Assembly (NCBI GenBank): GCA_015654825.1
Contig: JAATGE010000363.1
Coordinates: forward strand, 1-14,625
DNA from: Rhodospirillales bacterium
Lineage (GTDB): Bacteria; Pseudomonadota; Alphaproteobacteria; Acetobacterales; Acetobacteraceae
DNA length: 14,625 bases
Direction of reading: 5' to 3'
Shown here: piece after piece, positions 7,230 to 14,508 of the stretch
How positions within the stretch are numbered: position 1 is the stretch's first letter
Layout of the letters: each line of letters starts with the position of its first letter
Made by a program: the position numbers and the translations under genes
The notes under the pieces: generated by a model
The model's input: the letters and a program-made list of their open reading frames with translations, nothing else
Told to the model about the DNA's origin: nothing
Databases searched by the model: none

Positions 7230-7248
7230 TTGCCGGCGCACCCGGCAA
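7230..7248 (+). other. Leader hairpin before the HtrA-like gene
   Basis: TTGCCGG (7230-7236), a 5-nt loop and CCGGCAA (7242-7248) form a perfect 7-bp stem. It ends about eight bases before the ribosome-binding purines (AAGGCG) and 17 before the ATG. It could tune translation or serve as a DNA operator. Confidence 0.4.
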
Positions 7249-7265
7249 GCCACCGCAAGGCGACC

Positions 7266-8237
7266 ATGGCCAAGACCGAGCGCGACATTCCGAGCAACCT
7301 GCAGCCCCGCCCGTCGGACTACCGGTTCGATCTGGAGGCGGCACTGCGCGGTATCGTCGCGCTGCGCGCGAACGTTCCGAGTGATGCCTTTACCGCGGAG
7401 GCGCTGGGTACCGAGCGTGCGGGCAGCGGCATCGCGATCGCGGGCGGCCTGGTGCTGACCATGGGCTACCTGATCATGGAGAGCGACAGCATCTGGCTCA
7501 GCACCATGGAGGGCAACGTCGTTGCCGGTCATGCGCTGGCGGTCGATTACGAAACCGGCTTCGGCCTGGTGCAGCCGCTCGGGCGGCTCGACCTGCCGGA
7601 GTTCGAGTTCGGCGACAGCAACGCCGTGCAGGTCGGCCAGTCCGCGCTGCTGGCCGCCGCCGGCGGCCGTCACCGGGCCATCGAAACGAAGGTCGCGGGC
7701 CGGCAGGAATTCGCCGGCTACTGGGAGTATCTGATCGAGGACGCATTGTTCACCGCGCCCGCGCACCCGTTCTGGGGCGGCGCCGGACTGCTCGACAAGG
7801 ACGGCAAGCTGCTGGGCGTCGGGTCGCTGATCCTGCAGCAGGGCGATGCGCGCGGGCGGCGGATGGATCTGAACATGGTGGTGCCGACCTCGCTGCTGAC
7901 GCCGGTGCTGGATGAATTGTCGCGCACCGGCCGTATCAACCGGCCGGCACGCCCGTGGCTGGGGCTGTTCGCCATGGAGAACGAAGACGCGGTGATGGTC
8001 GGCGGCGTCGCGGACGATGGGCCCGCGGACCGCGCCGGCGTGCACCCGGGGGATCGCGTGGTGGCGGTGGATGGCGAGGAAATCGCCGACCTGGCGAGCC
8101 TGTGGCGGCGCGTCTGGGCCGCGGGCACCGCCGGTGCGCGCGTGCGCCTGACGGTGGGACGCGACGACGAATTGCTGCATCTGACGCTGATTTCGGTGGA
8201 CCGCGCCAGCGTGCTCCGCTCGCCTAGGTTGCACTGA
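7266..8237 (+). CDS. HtrA/DegP-like trypsin-fold protein with PDZ domain, predicted inactive
   Basis: The 323-residue product aligns by eye with S1C (DegP/HtrA) proteases: GSGIAIAGGLVLT (53-65), a trypsin-like domain to about 215, then one PDZ domain (about 230-310, with GPADRAGVHPGDRVVAVDG at 252-270). All three catalytic positions seem replaced. The TNNHVV position reads TMGYLI (Y68 for His), the TDLAVL position reads TGFGLV (G98 for Asp), and the GNSGG position reads PFWGG (W170 for Ser). There is no signal peptide or membrane anchor, whereas active family members are exported. ATG 7266 is chosen over 7230 because AAGGCG precedes it. It may be a chaperone-like or peptide-binding pseudoprotease in the cytoplasm. 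A repeat copy begins 7 nt after the stop. Confidence 0.9.
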   Translation: MAKTERDIPSNLQPRPSDYRFDLEAALRGIVALRANVPSDAFTAEALGTERAGSGIAIAGGLVLTMGYLIMESDSIWLSTMEGNVVAGHALAVDYETGFGLVQPLGRLDLPEFEFGDSNAVQVGQSALLAAAGGRHRAIETKVAGRQEFAGYWEYLIEDALFTAPAHPFWGGAGLLDKDGKLLGVGSLILQQGDARGRRMDLNMVVPTSLLTPVLDELSRTGRINRPARPWLGLFAMENEDAVMVGGVADDGPADRAGVHPGDRVVAVDGEEIADLASLWRRVWAAGTAGARVRLTVGRDDELLHLTLISVDRASVLRSPRLH

Positions 8238-8244
8238 GGAAGGG

Positions 8245-8299
8245 AAGGCCAGGGCTCTGCCCTGGACCCGCTGGGGCCAGTAGGCCCCAGACCCCATTA
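8245..8299 (+). repeat. Twin-hairpin repeat, copy D
   Basis: This is the same 55 bases as copy A (2153-2207) without a mismatch: AAGGCC, hairpin 1 (CCAGGGC/GCCCTGG), linker, hairpin 2 (TGGGGCC, AGTA, GGCCCCA), GACCCCATTA. It begins 7 nt after the stop of the HtrA-like gene in the same direction. Such identity over non-coding DNA 6 kb apart points to recent copying or gene conversion. Confidence 0.85.
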
Positions 8300-8392
8300 C
8301 TCTGGTTCCGAGCGTAGCATCGGCTGCGAGCGCGCCGCTAAATCCAACGACTCGCCGGACCGTACAGAAGATTCCCGCCGCGCAGCGCGTAC
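8300..8392. other. Spacer between repeat copies D and E, no feature seen
   Basis: No convincing ORF, promoter or RNA gene is visible. It forms the centre of an inverted pair of repeats (D forward, E reverse), like the 2208-2278 spacer between A and B. Confidence 0.4.
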
Positions 8393-8439
8393 GACGGCGG
8401 CGGCACGCCGTCGGGGGTCCAGGGGGCAGAGCCCCCTGG
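8393..8439 (-). repeat. Twin-hairpin repeat, copy E, with a third type of second hairpin
   Basis: Read on the minus strand, hairpin 1 is CCAGGGGGC, loop TCT, GCCCCCTGG, a perfect 9-bp stem (8419-8439). The linker ACCCCC follows, then hairpin 2 as GACGGCG, six-base loop, CGCCGTC (8393-8412). The AAGGCC start is missing; the border is CGGCGAAGCC (8441-8450), the same sequence found between copies A and B. This copy is not behind any recognisable minus-strand gene. Confidence 0.7.
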
Positions 8440-8644
8440 TCGGCGAAGCCATTGAAAATCAACTCATTGATTTCGTTCTATAATCCTTGTCTTCGCGCTT
8501 ATAGGTCGGACACGAAACGAATACCGGAGGTCCGCATCGGGCACGATTATACAAGCCGGGGTTGTGCCCGCTTGCATGCACGCATCTGTCACTGAATCGT
8601 AACTGTGTGCGTTCACGCAGAAACTCTGTCAAATCCAAATATTA
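8440..8644 (+). promoter_or_regulatory. Likely promoter region of the repeat-protein genes
   Basis: This AT-richer stretch holds a consensus TATAAT (8479-8484). The nearest -35 candidate is TTGAAA (8452-8457), 21 bp away, longer than normal. A perfect 7-bp inverted repeat CGGGCAC (8538-8544) / GTGCCCG (8564-8570) encloses a second -10-like TTATAC. TGCATGCA (8573-8580) and TGCGT-TC-ACGCA (8608-8619) are further palindromes. Transcription from here would give a leader of about 250 nt before the ATG at 8756. No gene was recognised. Confidence 0.4.
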
Positions 8645-8721
8645 AAACGCTTGCGGGCCGAATCCGCGGCATGCTAATTCCGCGAGCGTTTGGTCCAGCG
8701 CAAAAACGTTTGATCTTGCGC
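8645..8721 (+). promoter_or_regulatory. Structured leader of the first repeat-protein gene
   Basis: AAACGCTTGCGG (8645-8656) pairs with CCGCGAGCGTTT (8680-8691) over 12 positions, the only non-Watson-Crick pair being a U-G wobble in RNA. Its loop contains a nested GCCG/CGGC stem (8657-8670). Next comes GCGCAA (8698-8703) pairing with TTGCGC (8716-8721) around the palindrome AAACGTTT. Two 15-base direct repeats starting CGTTTG (8687 and 8707) match at 12 of 15 positions and are offset by exactly 20 bp. It could be an RNA control element or a pair of protein sites. Confidence 0.4.
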
Positions 8722-8755
8722 GCGGCAAGCGGCCGCCGCACCGGGGGGTTAGGTC

Positions 8756-11700
8756 ATGGCAGCTTACGTCTGGACCGGAAAACATAGCGGTAGCTGGGGC
8801 GATCTCGCGAACTGGAGCGTCGGCGGCAATCCGGCGACGCACCTCCCGACCGCTGCCGACGATGTGAGCATCGGCGTTGCCGGCATTACGGTCACGATCG
8901 GCACCGGCGTTACCGCGGCCGCGCATTCGCTGAACCTCGTCAACTCCACGCTCGATATCACCGGCGGCTCGCTTTACACGGTGCATCTCGCCACCTTCAA
9001 CGGTGCCTACGTGCAGACCGGCGGCACCTACATGATGAGCGGCCTGGGCGCGAATTTCTTCGACGGATTTACGCAGACCGGTGGCACGATCAACGTGCTT
9101 TCCGGCGCCATGCAGCTTTACGACGGCGGCACGCTGCGCGGCACCCTTACCGGCACCGGCGCGCTCGACATCGTCAATGGCAGCGCGTACGTCAACAAGG
9201 GCTTTGCCTGTTCGCTGAGCAGCATCGTTATCGGCGCGCAGGGCGGCAAGCTCGGCTTCGACATCAATTTTACCTACGCCGAGAATTTGACGCTGCTCAG
9301 CGCCGGCGTGCTCGACCTGTTCGGGAACACGCTGACGCTGTCCGGCACCTCGCTGCTGGAAGGTGTCGTCGGCTTCGGCAGGATCATCGACAGCGGCACG
9401 ATGACGCTGAGCACGCCGCAATTCGAAAGCGTGCTGGATAACGGCCTTACCCTGACTGTTACAGGCACGTTGATCCAGGGCGGCAACGTGGCACTTGGTG
9501 CGACGGATGCCGGTGCGAAGGTGAATATCGCCAAGTCCGGCAGCTACCAGATCAACGGCAACTGGACCACGTTCAACCCGTCCTCGGTCGGCTCGATCGT
9601 CAATGCGGGGGTATTTGCCAAGACCTTTGGCGGCAAGACCGCGCGGGTCGATGCCTCGCTGACCAGCAAAGGCACCATCAAGACCGAAATCGGCACGCTG
9701 TTGCTGAACGGGCTGGTGAACTCGATTGCCGGCACGGTCAGCGGCGATGGTACGCTCGGCATCGCCGGCGGGCAGACCGTATTCGGCAACAAACTCAGCC
9801 TGCAGATGGCCGCGCTCGATCAGCAGAGCGGCATTCTCGTGCTGAACAAGGCAATGACCTATGCGGGCGAGTGGGATCAGACCGGCGGCGTACTGAACCT
9901 CAACGCCACCGCGGCGGTGCTGACGCTGAACGGCCAGACCGACCTCGATGGCGGCACGCTGACCAGCTTCGGCGGCACCATGGTGCTGAACGGGCCCGCG
10001 CATGCCGGCAACGTAACCATCGGCGGCCCCACCACCCTCGATATCAACGGCACGCTCGATCAAGCCAGCAACATCACGTTCGGGCTATCCTCCAATCCCA
10101 CCGCCACCATCGCCGGCGGCGCCAACTGGGTGCTGGAAGGCGACAGCTCCATCCTCGGCTTTTTCGGCGTGATCGAGAACGGCGGCACCTTCATCGATCG
10201 CGATGGCAGCGGCGATTCGGTCGTGCAGTCGCAAATGATCAGCACCGGTACGATCGCGGTCGGCAACAGCACCCTGACGCTGGCGGGCAGCAACGACCTC
10301 GCCGGGACGCTTGGCGGCAATGGATTGCTGGAACTCGCCGGCAGCACCGAGCTGGAAAGCGGCCTGGTCATCAGCGTCTCCGGGCTGACCGTGGATAACA
10401 GCTTCGTGCAGCTCGCGGGTACCCTCAGCTACGGCCACGCCTTTGCCGAAGTCGGCGGCGGCGCGAACCTCGACCTCGCCGGCAACACGCTGGCACTGGC
10501 GACGACCTCGACCGCTTCACTGGATGCGGGCCTGCTGTCGGATGGCGGTGCGCTGAGCGCCGCGGGCGCCACGGTGGTGGGCAATTTCAACGTTGGCGGC
10601 AATGCGGACCTCATCATCGCCGCTTCCGGCATCGCGGAGCAGATCGGCCAGCTCAACCTCTCGCCCGGCCTCATCGGGCCCGGCACGCTGACGGTCGCCG
10701 CGGGCGGCAGCTACACGCTGGACGACGATGTCAGCATCGTCGGCGCGGGCAGCGTGATTATCGGTGGCACGTTCGCCGCCGCCGGCAACGGCCTTAGCCA
10801 GATCTCCGCGTTCGTCAGCCAGACCGGCACGCTGTTGGTCAACGACCAGACGCTTCAGCTCGGCGGTGGCGGCCAGTTCGGAGGCACCATCGGCGGCGCC
10901 GGCACGGTGCAGTTCGCCAGTTTCAGCGGCTTTTCCACCTACACGCTGATGGGGCTTTCGTTTGCCGCGGCGGGCTGGACGGTCAGCCAGAACGCGATCG
11001 TGCAACTCGGCGCCAACGTGGCGTATGGCGGACTGTTCCAGGAAAGCGCCGGCAGCACGATCGCGCTGTCGGGCCACAACCTGACGCTGTCCGGCACCGC
11101 CTCGATCGCGGGCGGGCTCATAAGCGGCGCCGGCACGCTGGTCAGTTCCGGCAGCGGCACATTCGCCAACCTCTCGGTCGCCTCGGGCGGGGTGCTCGAT
11201 GTCACCGGCAGCGCCGAGCAGAACGCCACGATGCAGCTCGGCGACGGTAGCACGACCGGCACGCTGCTGATCGCCGCAGGCGGCAGCTATACGCTGAATG
11301 TGAGCAGCTCCATTGTCGGCAACGGCACGCTGTCGGTCGCGGGCGTGCTGACCGCGGCGTCCAACGGCCTGAGCCAGATCGGCGCCGCGATCGTCGATAC
11401 CGGAACGATCGCCGCGAATCTCGGAACGCTCTCCGTGCTGCATGCGGTCGGCGGCAGCGGGGCCTTTTCCATCGGCACCAGCGGCCTGCTGGATTTTTCC
11501 AGTACCAGCAGCATCACCGCCTCGAACACGATCAGTTTTTCCGTCGGCGGCGGGCATCTGGAAATCGACAATCCGGCGGGATTTGCGGCGGTGCTGGCGC
11601 ATTTCGGCAGCGGCGACGTGATCGACCTTCCGACTTTCGACCCGGCCACCATCACCGGCGCGTTCAGCGCGGGAAACACCAAGCTGGCGCTGAGCGACGG

Positions 11701-11809
11701 GCGTGGCGATACCGCGACGCTGACCTTCGCGACGGCGCAGACGCCGTCCGCCTTCAGTTTCGGCCCCGATCCGGCGCACGGCAACGTCGCCGCCATTTTC
11801 CACAGCTGA
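8756..11809 (+). CDS. Large beta-strand-repeat surface protein, 1017 aa, probable type I-style secretion
   Basis: The product has a Trp-rich N-terminal motif (W6, SGSW 11-14, NW 19-20, ADDVSI 34-39) and then short Gly/Thr/Leu beta-strand repeats such as NTLTLSG and GGTLTS, suggesting a beta-helix or beta-solenoid. These are grouped into super-repeats of 192-195 residues starting near 262, 456, 651 and 843; the last is cut short. The C-terminal 80 residues (GSGDVIDL near 951-958, then alternating strands) resemble the terminal domain of non-RTX type I secretion substrates. There is one cysteine (152), no Sec signal, no outer-membrane barrel and no GGxGxD repeats. It is probably a surface, matrix or adhesion protein. 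The ribosome-binding site before ATG 8756 is weak (TTAGG). It is followed by a paralogue. Confidence 0.93.
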   Translation: MAAYVWTGKHSGSWGDLANWSVGGNPATHLPTAADDVSIGVAGITVTIGTGVTAAAHSLNLVNSTLDITGGSLYTVHLATFNGAYVQTGGTYMMSGLGANFFDGFTQTGGTINVLSGAMQLYDGGTLRGTLTGTGALDIVNGSAYVNKGFACSLSSIVIGAQGGKLGFDINFTYAENLTLLSAGVLDLFGNTLTLSGTSLLEGVVGFGRIIDSGTMTLSTPQFESVLDNGLTLTVTGTLIQGGNVALGATDAGAKVNIAKSGSYQINGNWTTFNPSSVGSIVNAGVFAKTFGGKTARVDASLTSKGTIKTEIGTLLLNGLVNSIAGTVSGDGTLGIAGGQTVFGNKLSLQMAALDQQSGILVLNKAMTYAGEWDQTGGVLNLNATAAVLTLNGQTDLDGGTLTSFGGTMVLNGPAHAGNVTIGGPTTLDINGTLDQASNITFGLSSNPTATIAGGANWVLEGDSSILGFFGVIENGGTFIDRDGSGDSVVQSQMISTGTIAVGNSTLTLAGSNDLAGTLGGNGLLELAGSTELESGLVISVSGLTVDNSFVQLAGTLSYGHAFAEVGGGANLDLAGNTLALATTSTASLDAGLLSDGGALSAAGATVVGNFNVGGNADLIIAASGIAEQIGQLNLSPGLIGPGTLTVAAGGSYTLDDDVSIVGAGSVIIGGTFAAAGNGLSQISAFVSQTGTLLVNDQTLQLGGGGQFGGTIGGAGTVQFASFSGFSTYTLMGLSFAAAGWTVSQNAIVQLGANVAYGGLFQESAGSTIALSGHNLTLSGTASIAGGLISGAGTLVSSGSGTFANLSVASGGVLDVTGSAEQNATMQLGDGSTTGTLLIAAGGSYTLNVSSSIVGNGTLSVAGVLTAASNGLSQIGAAIVDTGTIAANLGTLSVLHAVGGSGAFSIGTSGLLDFSSTSSITASNTISFSVGGGHLEIDNPAGFAAVLAHFGSGDVIDLPTFDPATITGAFSAGNTKLALSDGRGDTATLTFATAQTPSAFSFGPDPAHGNVAAIFHS
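9539..11281 (+). repeat. Three complete super-repeats within the 1017-aa protein
   Basis: Units begin at residues 262 (GSYQING), 456 (ANWVLEG) and 651 (GSYTLDD), at bases 9539, 10121 and 10706; a fourth partial unit starts at 11282 (GSYTLNV). Within each, the order is a SIxGxG block, an N-G-T-F block, a G-T-L strand, a SYAG-like strand, an NTLTLSG-like strand and an ISGxGTL strand. Units three and four are most alike, including AAGGSYTL and NGLSQI. Divergence is clear at DNA level, so the duplications are old except perhaps the last. Confidence 0.8.
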
Positions 11810-11885
11810 CCATGCAAGCGCGGCAACCGGGGCCCGGCCCGGCTGACGCAGTACCGGCCGGGCAACGTTTGACGAGGAACTGGCA
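11810..11885 (+). other. Intergenic hairpin between the two repeat-protein genes
   Basis: The 76-bp gap contains GCCCGGCC (11832-11839) and GGCCGGGC (11856-11863), perfect 8-bp complements around a 16-nt loop, with no U-tract after them. The second gene's Shine-Dalgarno GAGGAA (11874-11879) follows. A read-through operon with an attenuating or mRNA-stabilising hairpin is likely; an intrinsic terminator is less likely. Confidence 0.5.
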
Positions 11886-14501
11886 ATGGCCCTGATCAGC
11901 TGGACGGCAACCACGAGCGGTTCCTGGTCCACAGGCAGCGACTGGAGCGTCAGCACGGGACCGTTGCGCGGCGACGACGTGGCGATCCAGACCACCGTTC
12001 CGCTGACCGTCACCTACGGCTCGGGCAACCTGACCATCAATTCCCTGACCACCGCCGTTGCGACCCTGAGCATGACCGGCGGCACGCTGGCGGTCTCGAA
12101 CGGCTATGATTTCGGCGGGGCGCTGGCGATCTCGGCCGGCCAGTTGCGCCTGGTCGGCGGCAACGCCGGGGACGTGTTCGCCAACAGCGTCACGCAAACC
12201 GGCGGCACCATGACGCTGCTGAACGGCGCGATCGCGCAGGGCGGCACGTTCACCCAGGCGGGCGGCCTGCTGACCGTCGGCAATGGCAGCTTTGCCGATC
12301 ATGACAGCGGCAGTTTCGCGGGCACCATCGCCGGCGGCGGCCAGATGCTGTTTGCCAGCGCCGGTTCCACGATCACGCTGGCCAGCGGCTTCGCCATGAC
12401 TGTCGCCAGGGCCGAGATCCAGGGCGGTGTCGTGGCGCTGAATGAGAAGCTCAGCTACGCCGGCGCCTTCAGCCTCGATCAGAACGGCGTGCTGGCGCTG
12501 AACGGCAATACGCTGACGCTCGCGGGCAAGGGCTCGCTGGGCGGCCTGATCACCAGCGGCGGCGTGCTGAACGCCACCGGCACCGGGCACCTGAACGGGT
12601 TGATCCTGGATAACGGCGTAAAACTCGATATCACCGGCAGCTACAACGACAACGGCGCCGTAACGGTCGGCCAGTCGGGCAGCGGCACGCTGGTGATCGA
12701 CGCTTCCGGCGGCAATGTCGGAACGCTGCGCCTGACCAACAACTCCTCGATCTTCAGCGCCAGCGGCGGCGGCGCGCTGGTGAATAACGGCCTGTTCGCC
12801 AAGGTCGGCGGCAGCTCGACCGCCGGCACCAGCACCGTGTTCACCGCTTTCACCAACGGCGCCACCGGGATTGTGGATGTGGCCGTCGGCACGCTGGCAT
12901 TCGACGGGCCCAGCAGCGGGTTCACCAGCACGCTCGCCGGCACGATTACCGGTGACGGCACCGTCGCATTCGGTTCCGGCAATTATCTGATCAGCACCGG
13001 CAGCAGCCTGACGCTGGATGTCGCGCGCCTGCTGCTGGCCGGCAGCGCCAGCATGACGCTGACCACCAACACCGCCACCAACCTCGATTACGGCGGTAAT
13101 TTCGACATGATCGGCGGCACGCTGGTGGTCGGCAGCCCGGGCCTGTCGGACACCACGCTGACGCTCGCCGGCCTGACGGCGCTCGACGGCGGGCTGATCA
13201 AGGGCACCGGCACGGTGCTGTGCGCCGGGCCCGGCGCGGTCAATCTCGGTAACGGGATGGACCTGGAAGGCAACGTCACCTTCAATTTTCAGGAACTGGT
13301 CAGCCAGACGGGCGTGATCAATCTCGGCCAGCAGGTCGACGCCATTACCATCGCGCAGGTCGCCGCCGGCAACAGCTGGCTGCTGAAAGGCAGCGCCAGC
13401 ATCGACGGCTTCAATGGCGAGATCACCAACGCCGGCACGTTCGGCAAGCTGAACGGCGCCGGCAACAGCACCGTGCAGAGCGGCCTGTTCAACACCGGCA
13501 CGCTGGTCGTCAATGCCGGCATGCTGACGCTGAGCGGCGTCGGCTCGCTCGGTGGCACCGTGACCGGGGCCGCGGCGCTCGACATTTCCGGTGCCTACCA
13601 GTTCGCCGCCGGTCTCGGCCTGTCGGTCGGCGAGATCATTCTTGATCAGGCCACCAAGGGCGGCGAAATACAGGCGACGTTGAACGGGGACGTCAGCTAT
13701 GCCAACCGCTGGGCGCAGGAAGGCGGCACGCTGGCGCTGAACGGCCATACGCTGACGCTCAGTGGCATTGCGTCGCTGGAAACCGGCGCGATCCAGGGGC
13801 CCGGCCTGCTAACCGCCACCGGCCCGGCTATTCTCGGCCAGGGATTGAGCCTGGTACAGGGCGCCAAGCTGCAATTGAACGGCAAGACCGAGCAGACCGG
13901 CAACGTGGTGCTGACCGGCGGCTCGAGCGCGCCGACGCTGGCGATCGGTCCGAACGGCACCTACACGATGGACGCCGGTGTCAGCCTCGGCGGCGTCGGC
14001 AACTCGGTCGTCGGCACCGTCACCGTCGGCGGCACGCTGGTGGCCAACGGGGTCGGCATCGACCCCTCCCCTTCGACGATCATCGCGGCGACGCTGGTGG
14101 ATAACGGCAGCATCGTTTTGAATTACGGTGAAATGCAGTTCCTGGGGCCGGTCAGCGGCCATGGCGCGACAACGCTCGGCAACGGCGCGACGCTCGATCT
14201 GCTCGGCAGCGGCAGCGTATCGAACGGCATTACGTTCGGGGCCGGCGGGGGCATCCTTTCGCTTGGCACGCAGGAAACCTATCTCGGCACACTGACCGGC
14301 TTTGCCGCCGGCGACATGATCGAGCTGCAGGGCGTGCCTTACATCACCAACGCCAACTCACTGACGATAAGCGGCAACAATGTGACGATCCATGAGGACA
14401 GCGGGACCAGCGTGACATTTACATTCAGCTCGGCGCAGAGCCTGGGCTCGCTGCTGCTGGGCGAAGGCCCGCATGGTGGCGCGGCGTTGATCCATATTTA
14501 G
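11886..14501 (+). CDS. Large beta-strand-repeat surface protein, 871 aa, paralogue of the upstream gene
   Basis: The start (W6, SGSW 11-14, DW 19-20, DDVAI 30-34) mirrors the upstream protein. The body uses the same super-repeat, with units near 279, 496 and 691; the first is about 20 residues longer and the last incomplete. Shared strand blocks include SYAG, NTLTLAG and HTLTLSG, LDITG, and VNNGLFAKVGG, which matches VNAGVFAKTFGG in the paralogue. The C-terminus has LTGFAAGDMIEL (803-814) and then alternating strands ending GGAALIHI, like the terminal domain of many large alphaproteobacterial secreted proteins. There is one cysteine (446), no Sec signal and no autotransporter barrel. The ribosome-binding site GAGGAA sits seven bases before ATG. 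Role: probably surface or extracellular matrix. A repeat element follows the stop after 7 nt. Confidence 0.93.
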   Translation: MALISWTATTSGSWSTGSDWSVSTGPLRGDDVAIQTTVPLTVTYGSGNLTINSLTTAVATLSMTGGTLAVSNGYDFGGALAISAGQLRLVGGNAGDVFANSVTQTGGTMTLLNGAIAQGGTFTQAGGLLTVGNGSFADHDSGSFAGTIAGGGQMLFASAGSTITLASGFAMTVARAEIQGGVVALNEKLSYAGAFSLDQNGVLALNGNTLTLAGKGSLGGLITSGGVLNATGTGHLNGLILDNGVKLDITGSYNDNGAVTVGQSGSGTLVIDASGGNVGTLRLTNNSSIFSASGGGALVNNGLFAKVGGSSTAGTSTVFTAFTNGATGIVDVAVGTLAFDGPSSGFTSTLAGTITGDGTVAFGSGNYLISTGSSLTLDVARLLLAGSASMTLTTNTATNLDYGGNFDMIGGTLVVGSPGLSDTTLTLAGLTALDGGLIKGTGTVLCAGPGAVNLGNGMDLEGNVTFNFQELVSQTGVINLGQQVDAITIAQVAAGNSWLLKGSASIDGFNGEITNAGTFGKLNGAGNSTVQSGLFNTGTLVVNAGMLTLSGVGSLGGTVTGAAALDISGAYQFAAGLGLSVGEIILDQATKGGEIQATLNGDVSYANRWAQEGGTLALNGHTLTLSGIASLETGAIQGPGLLTATGPAILGQGLSLVQGAKLQLNGKTEQTGNVVLTGGSSAPTLAIGPNGTYTMDAGVSLGGVGNSVVGTVTVGGTLVANGVGIDPSPSTIIAATLVDNGSIVLNYGEMQFLGPVSGHGATTLGNGATLDLLGSGSVSNGITFGAGGGILSLGTQETYLGTLTGFAAGDMIELQGVPYITNANSLTISGNNVTIHEDSGTSVTFTFSSAQSLGSLLLGEGPHGGAALIHI
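12720..13955 (+). repeat. Two complete super-repeats within the 871-aa protein
   Basis: Unit starts are residues 279 (GTLRLTN), 496 (NSWLLKG) and 691 (GTYTMDA), at bases 12720, 13371 and 13956. Spacing is 217 then 195 residues. The extra length in the first unit falls between its GTFAK-like block and its NTLTLAG-like strand. The unit at 496 aligns best with the unit at 456 of the neighbour (SWLLKGSASIDGF against NWVLEGDSSILGF). Confidence 0.75.
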
Positions 14502-14508
14502 GAAGGGT

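Noticed and set aside
5874..8462. Very long minus-strand open frame (862 codons) spanning the hydrolase, acyltransferase and HtrA-like genes
   Set aside because: It is a shadow frame: the genes it overlaps have clear family motifs in other frames, and its translation is rich in Arg/Ala/Pro with no domain, as expected for antisense of GC-rich coding DNA.
8605..8787. 60-codon plus-strand frame starting GTG just before the first repeat-protein gene
   Set aside because: It covers the structured leader, overlaps the ATG at 8756 in another frame, and has no Shine-Dalgarno or family similarity. A regulatory leader peptide is possible but unsupported.
8705..11872. Shared AACGTTTGA before both repeat-protein genes as a common regulator site
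   Set aside because: Only nine bases are shared, and the distance to the start codon differs (51 and 22 bases), so chance is a sufficient explanation.
11754..13748. 664-codon minus-strand open frame opposite the second repeat-protein gene, and a similar one at 10517-12013
   Set aside because: Both mirror the repetitive, GC-rich sense genes and carry no domain; they run across the intergenic gap without any start signal.
8756..14501. Autotransporter (type V) identity for the two repeat proteins
   Set aside because: There is no Sec or extended signal peptide, no C-terminal beta-barrel and no terminal aromatic residue; the ends fit type I-style secretion better.
8756..14501. Classical RTX calcium-binding toxin or adhesin
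   Set aside because: No GGxGxDxUx nonapeptide arrays are present in either protein, only generic Gly/Thr/Ser strands.
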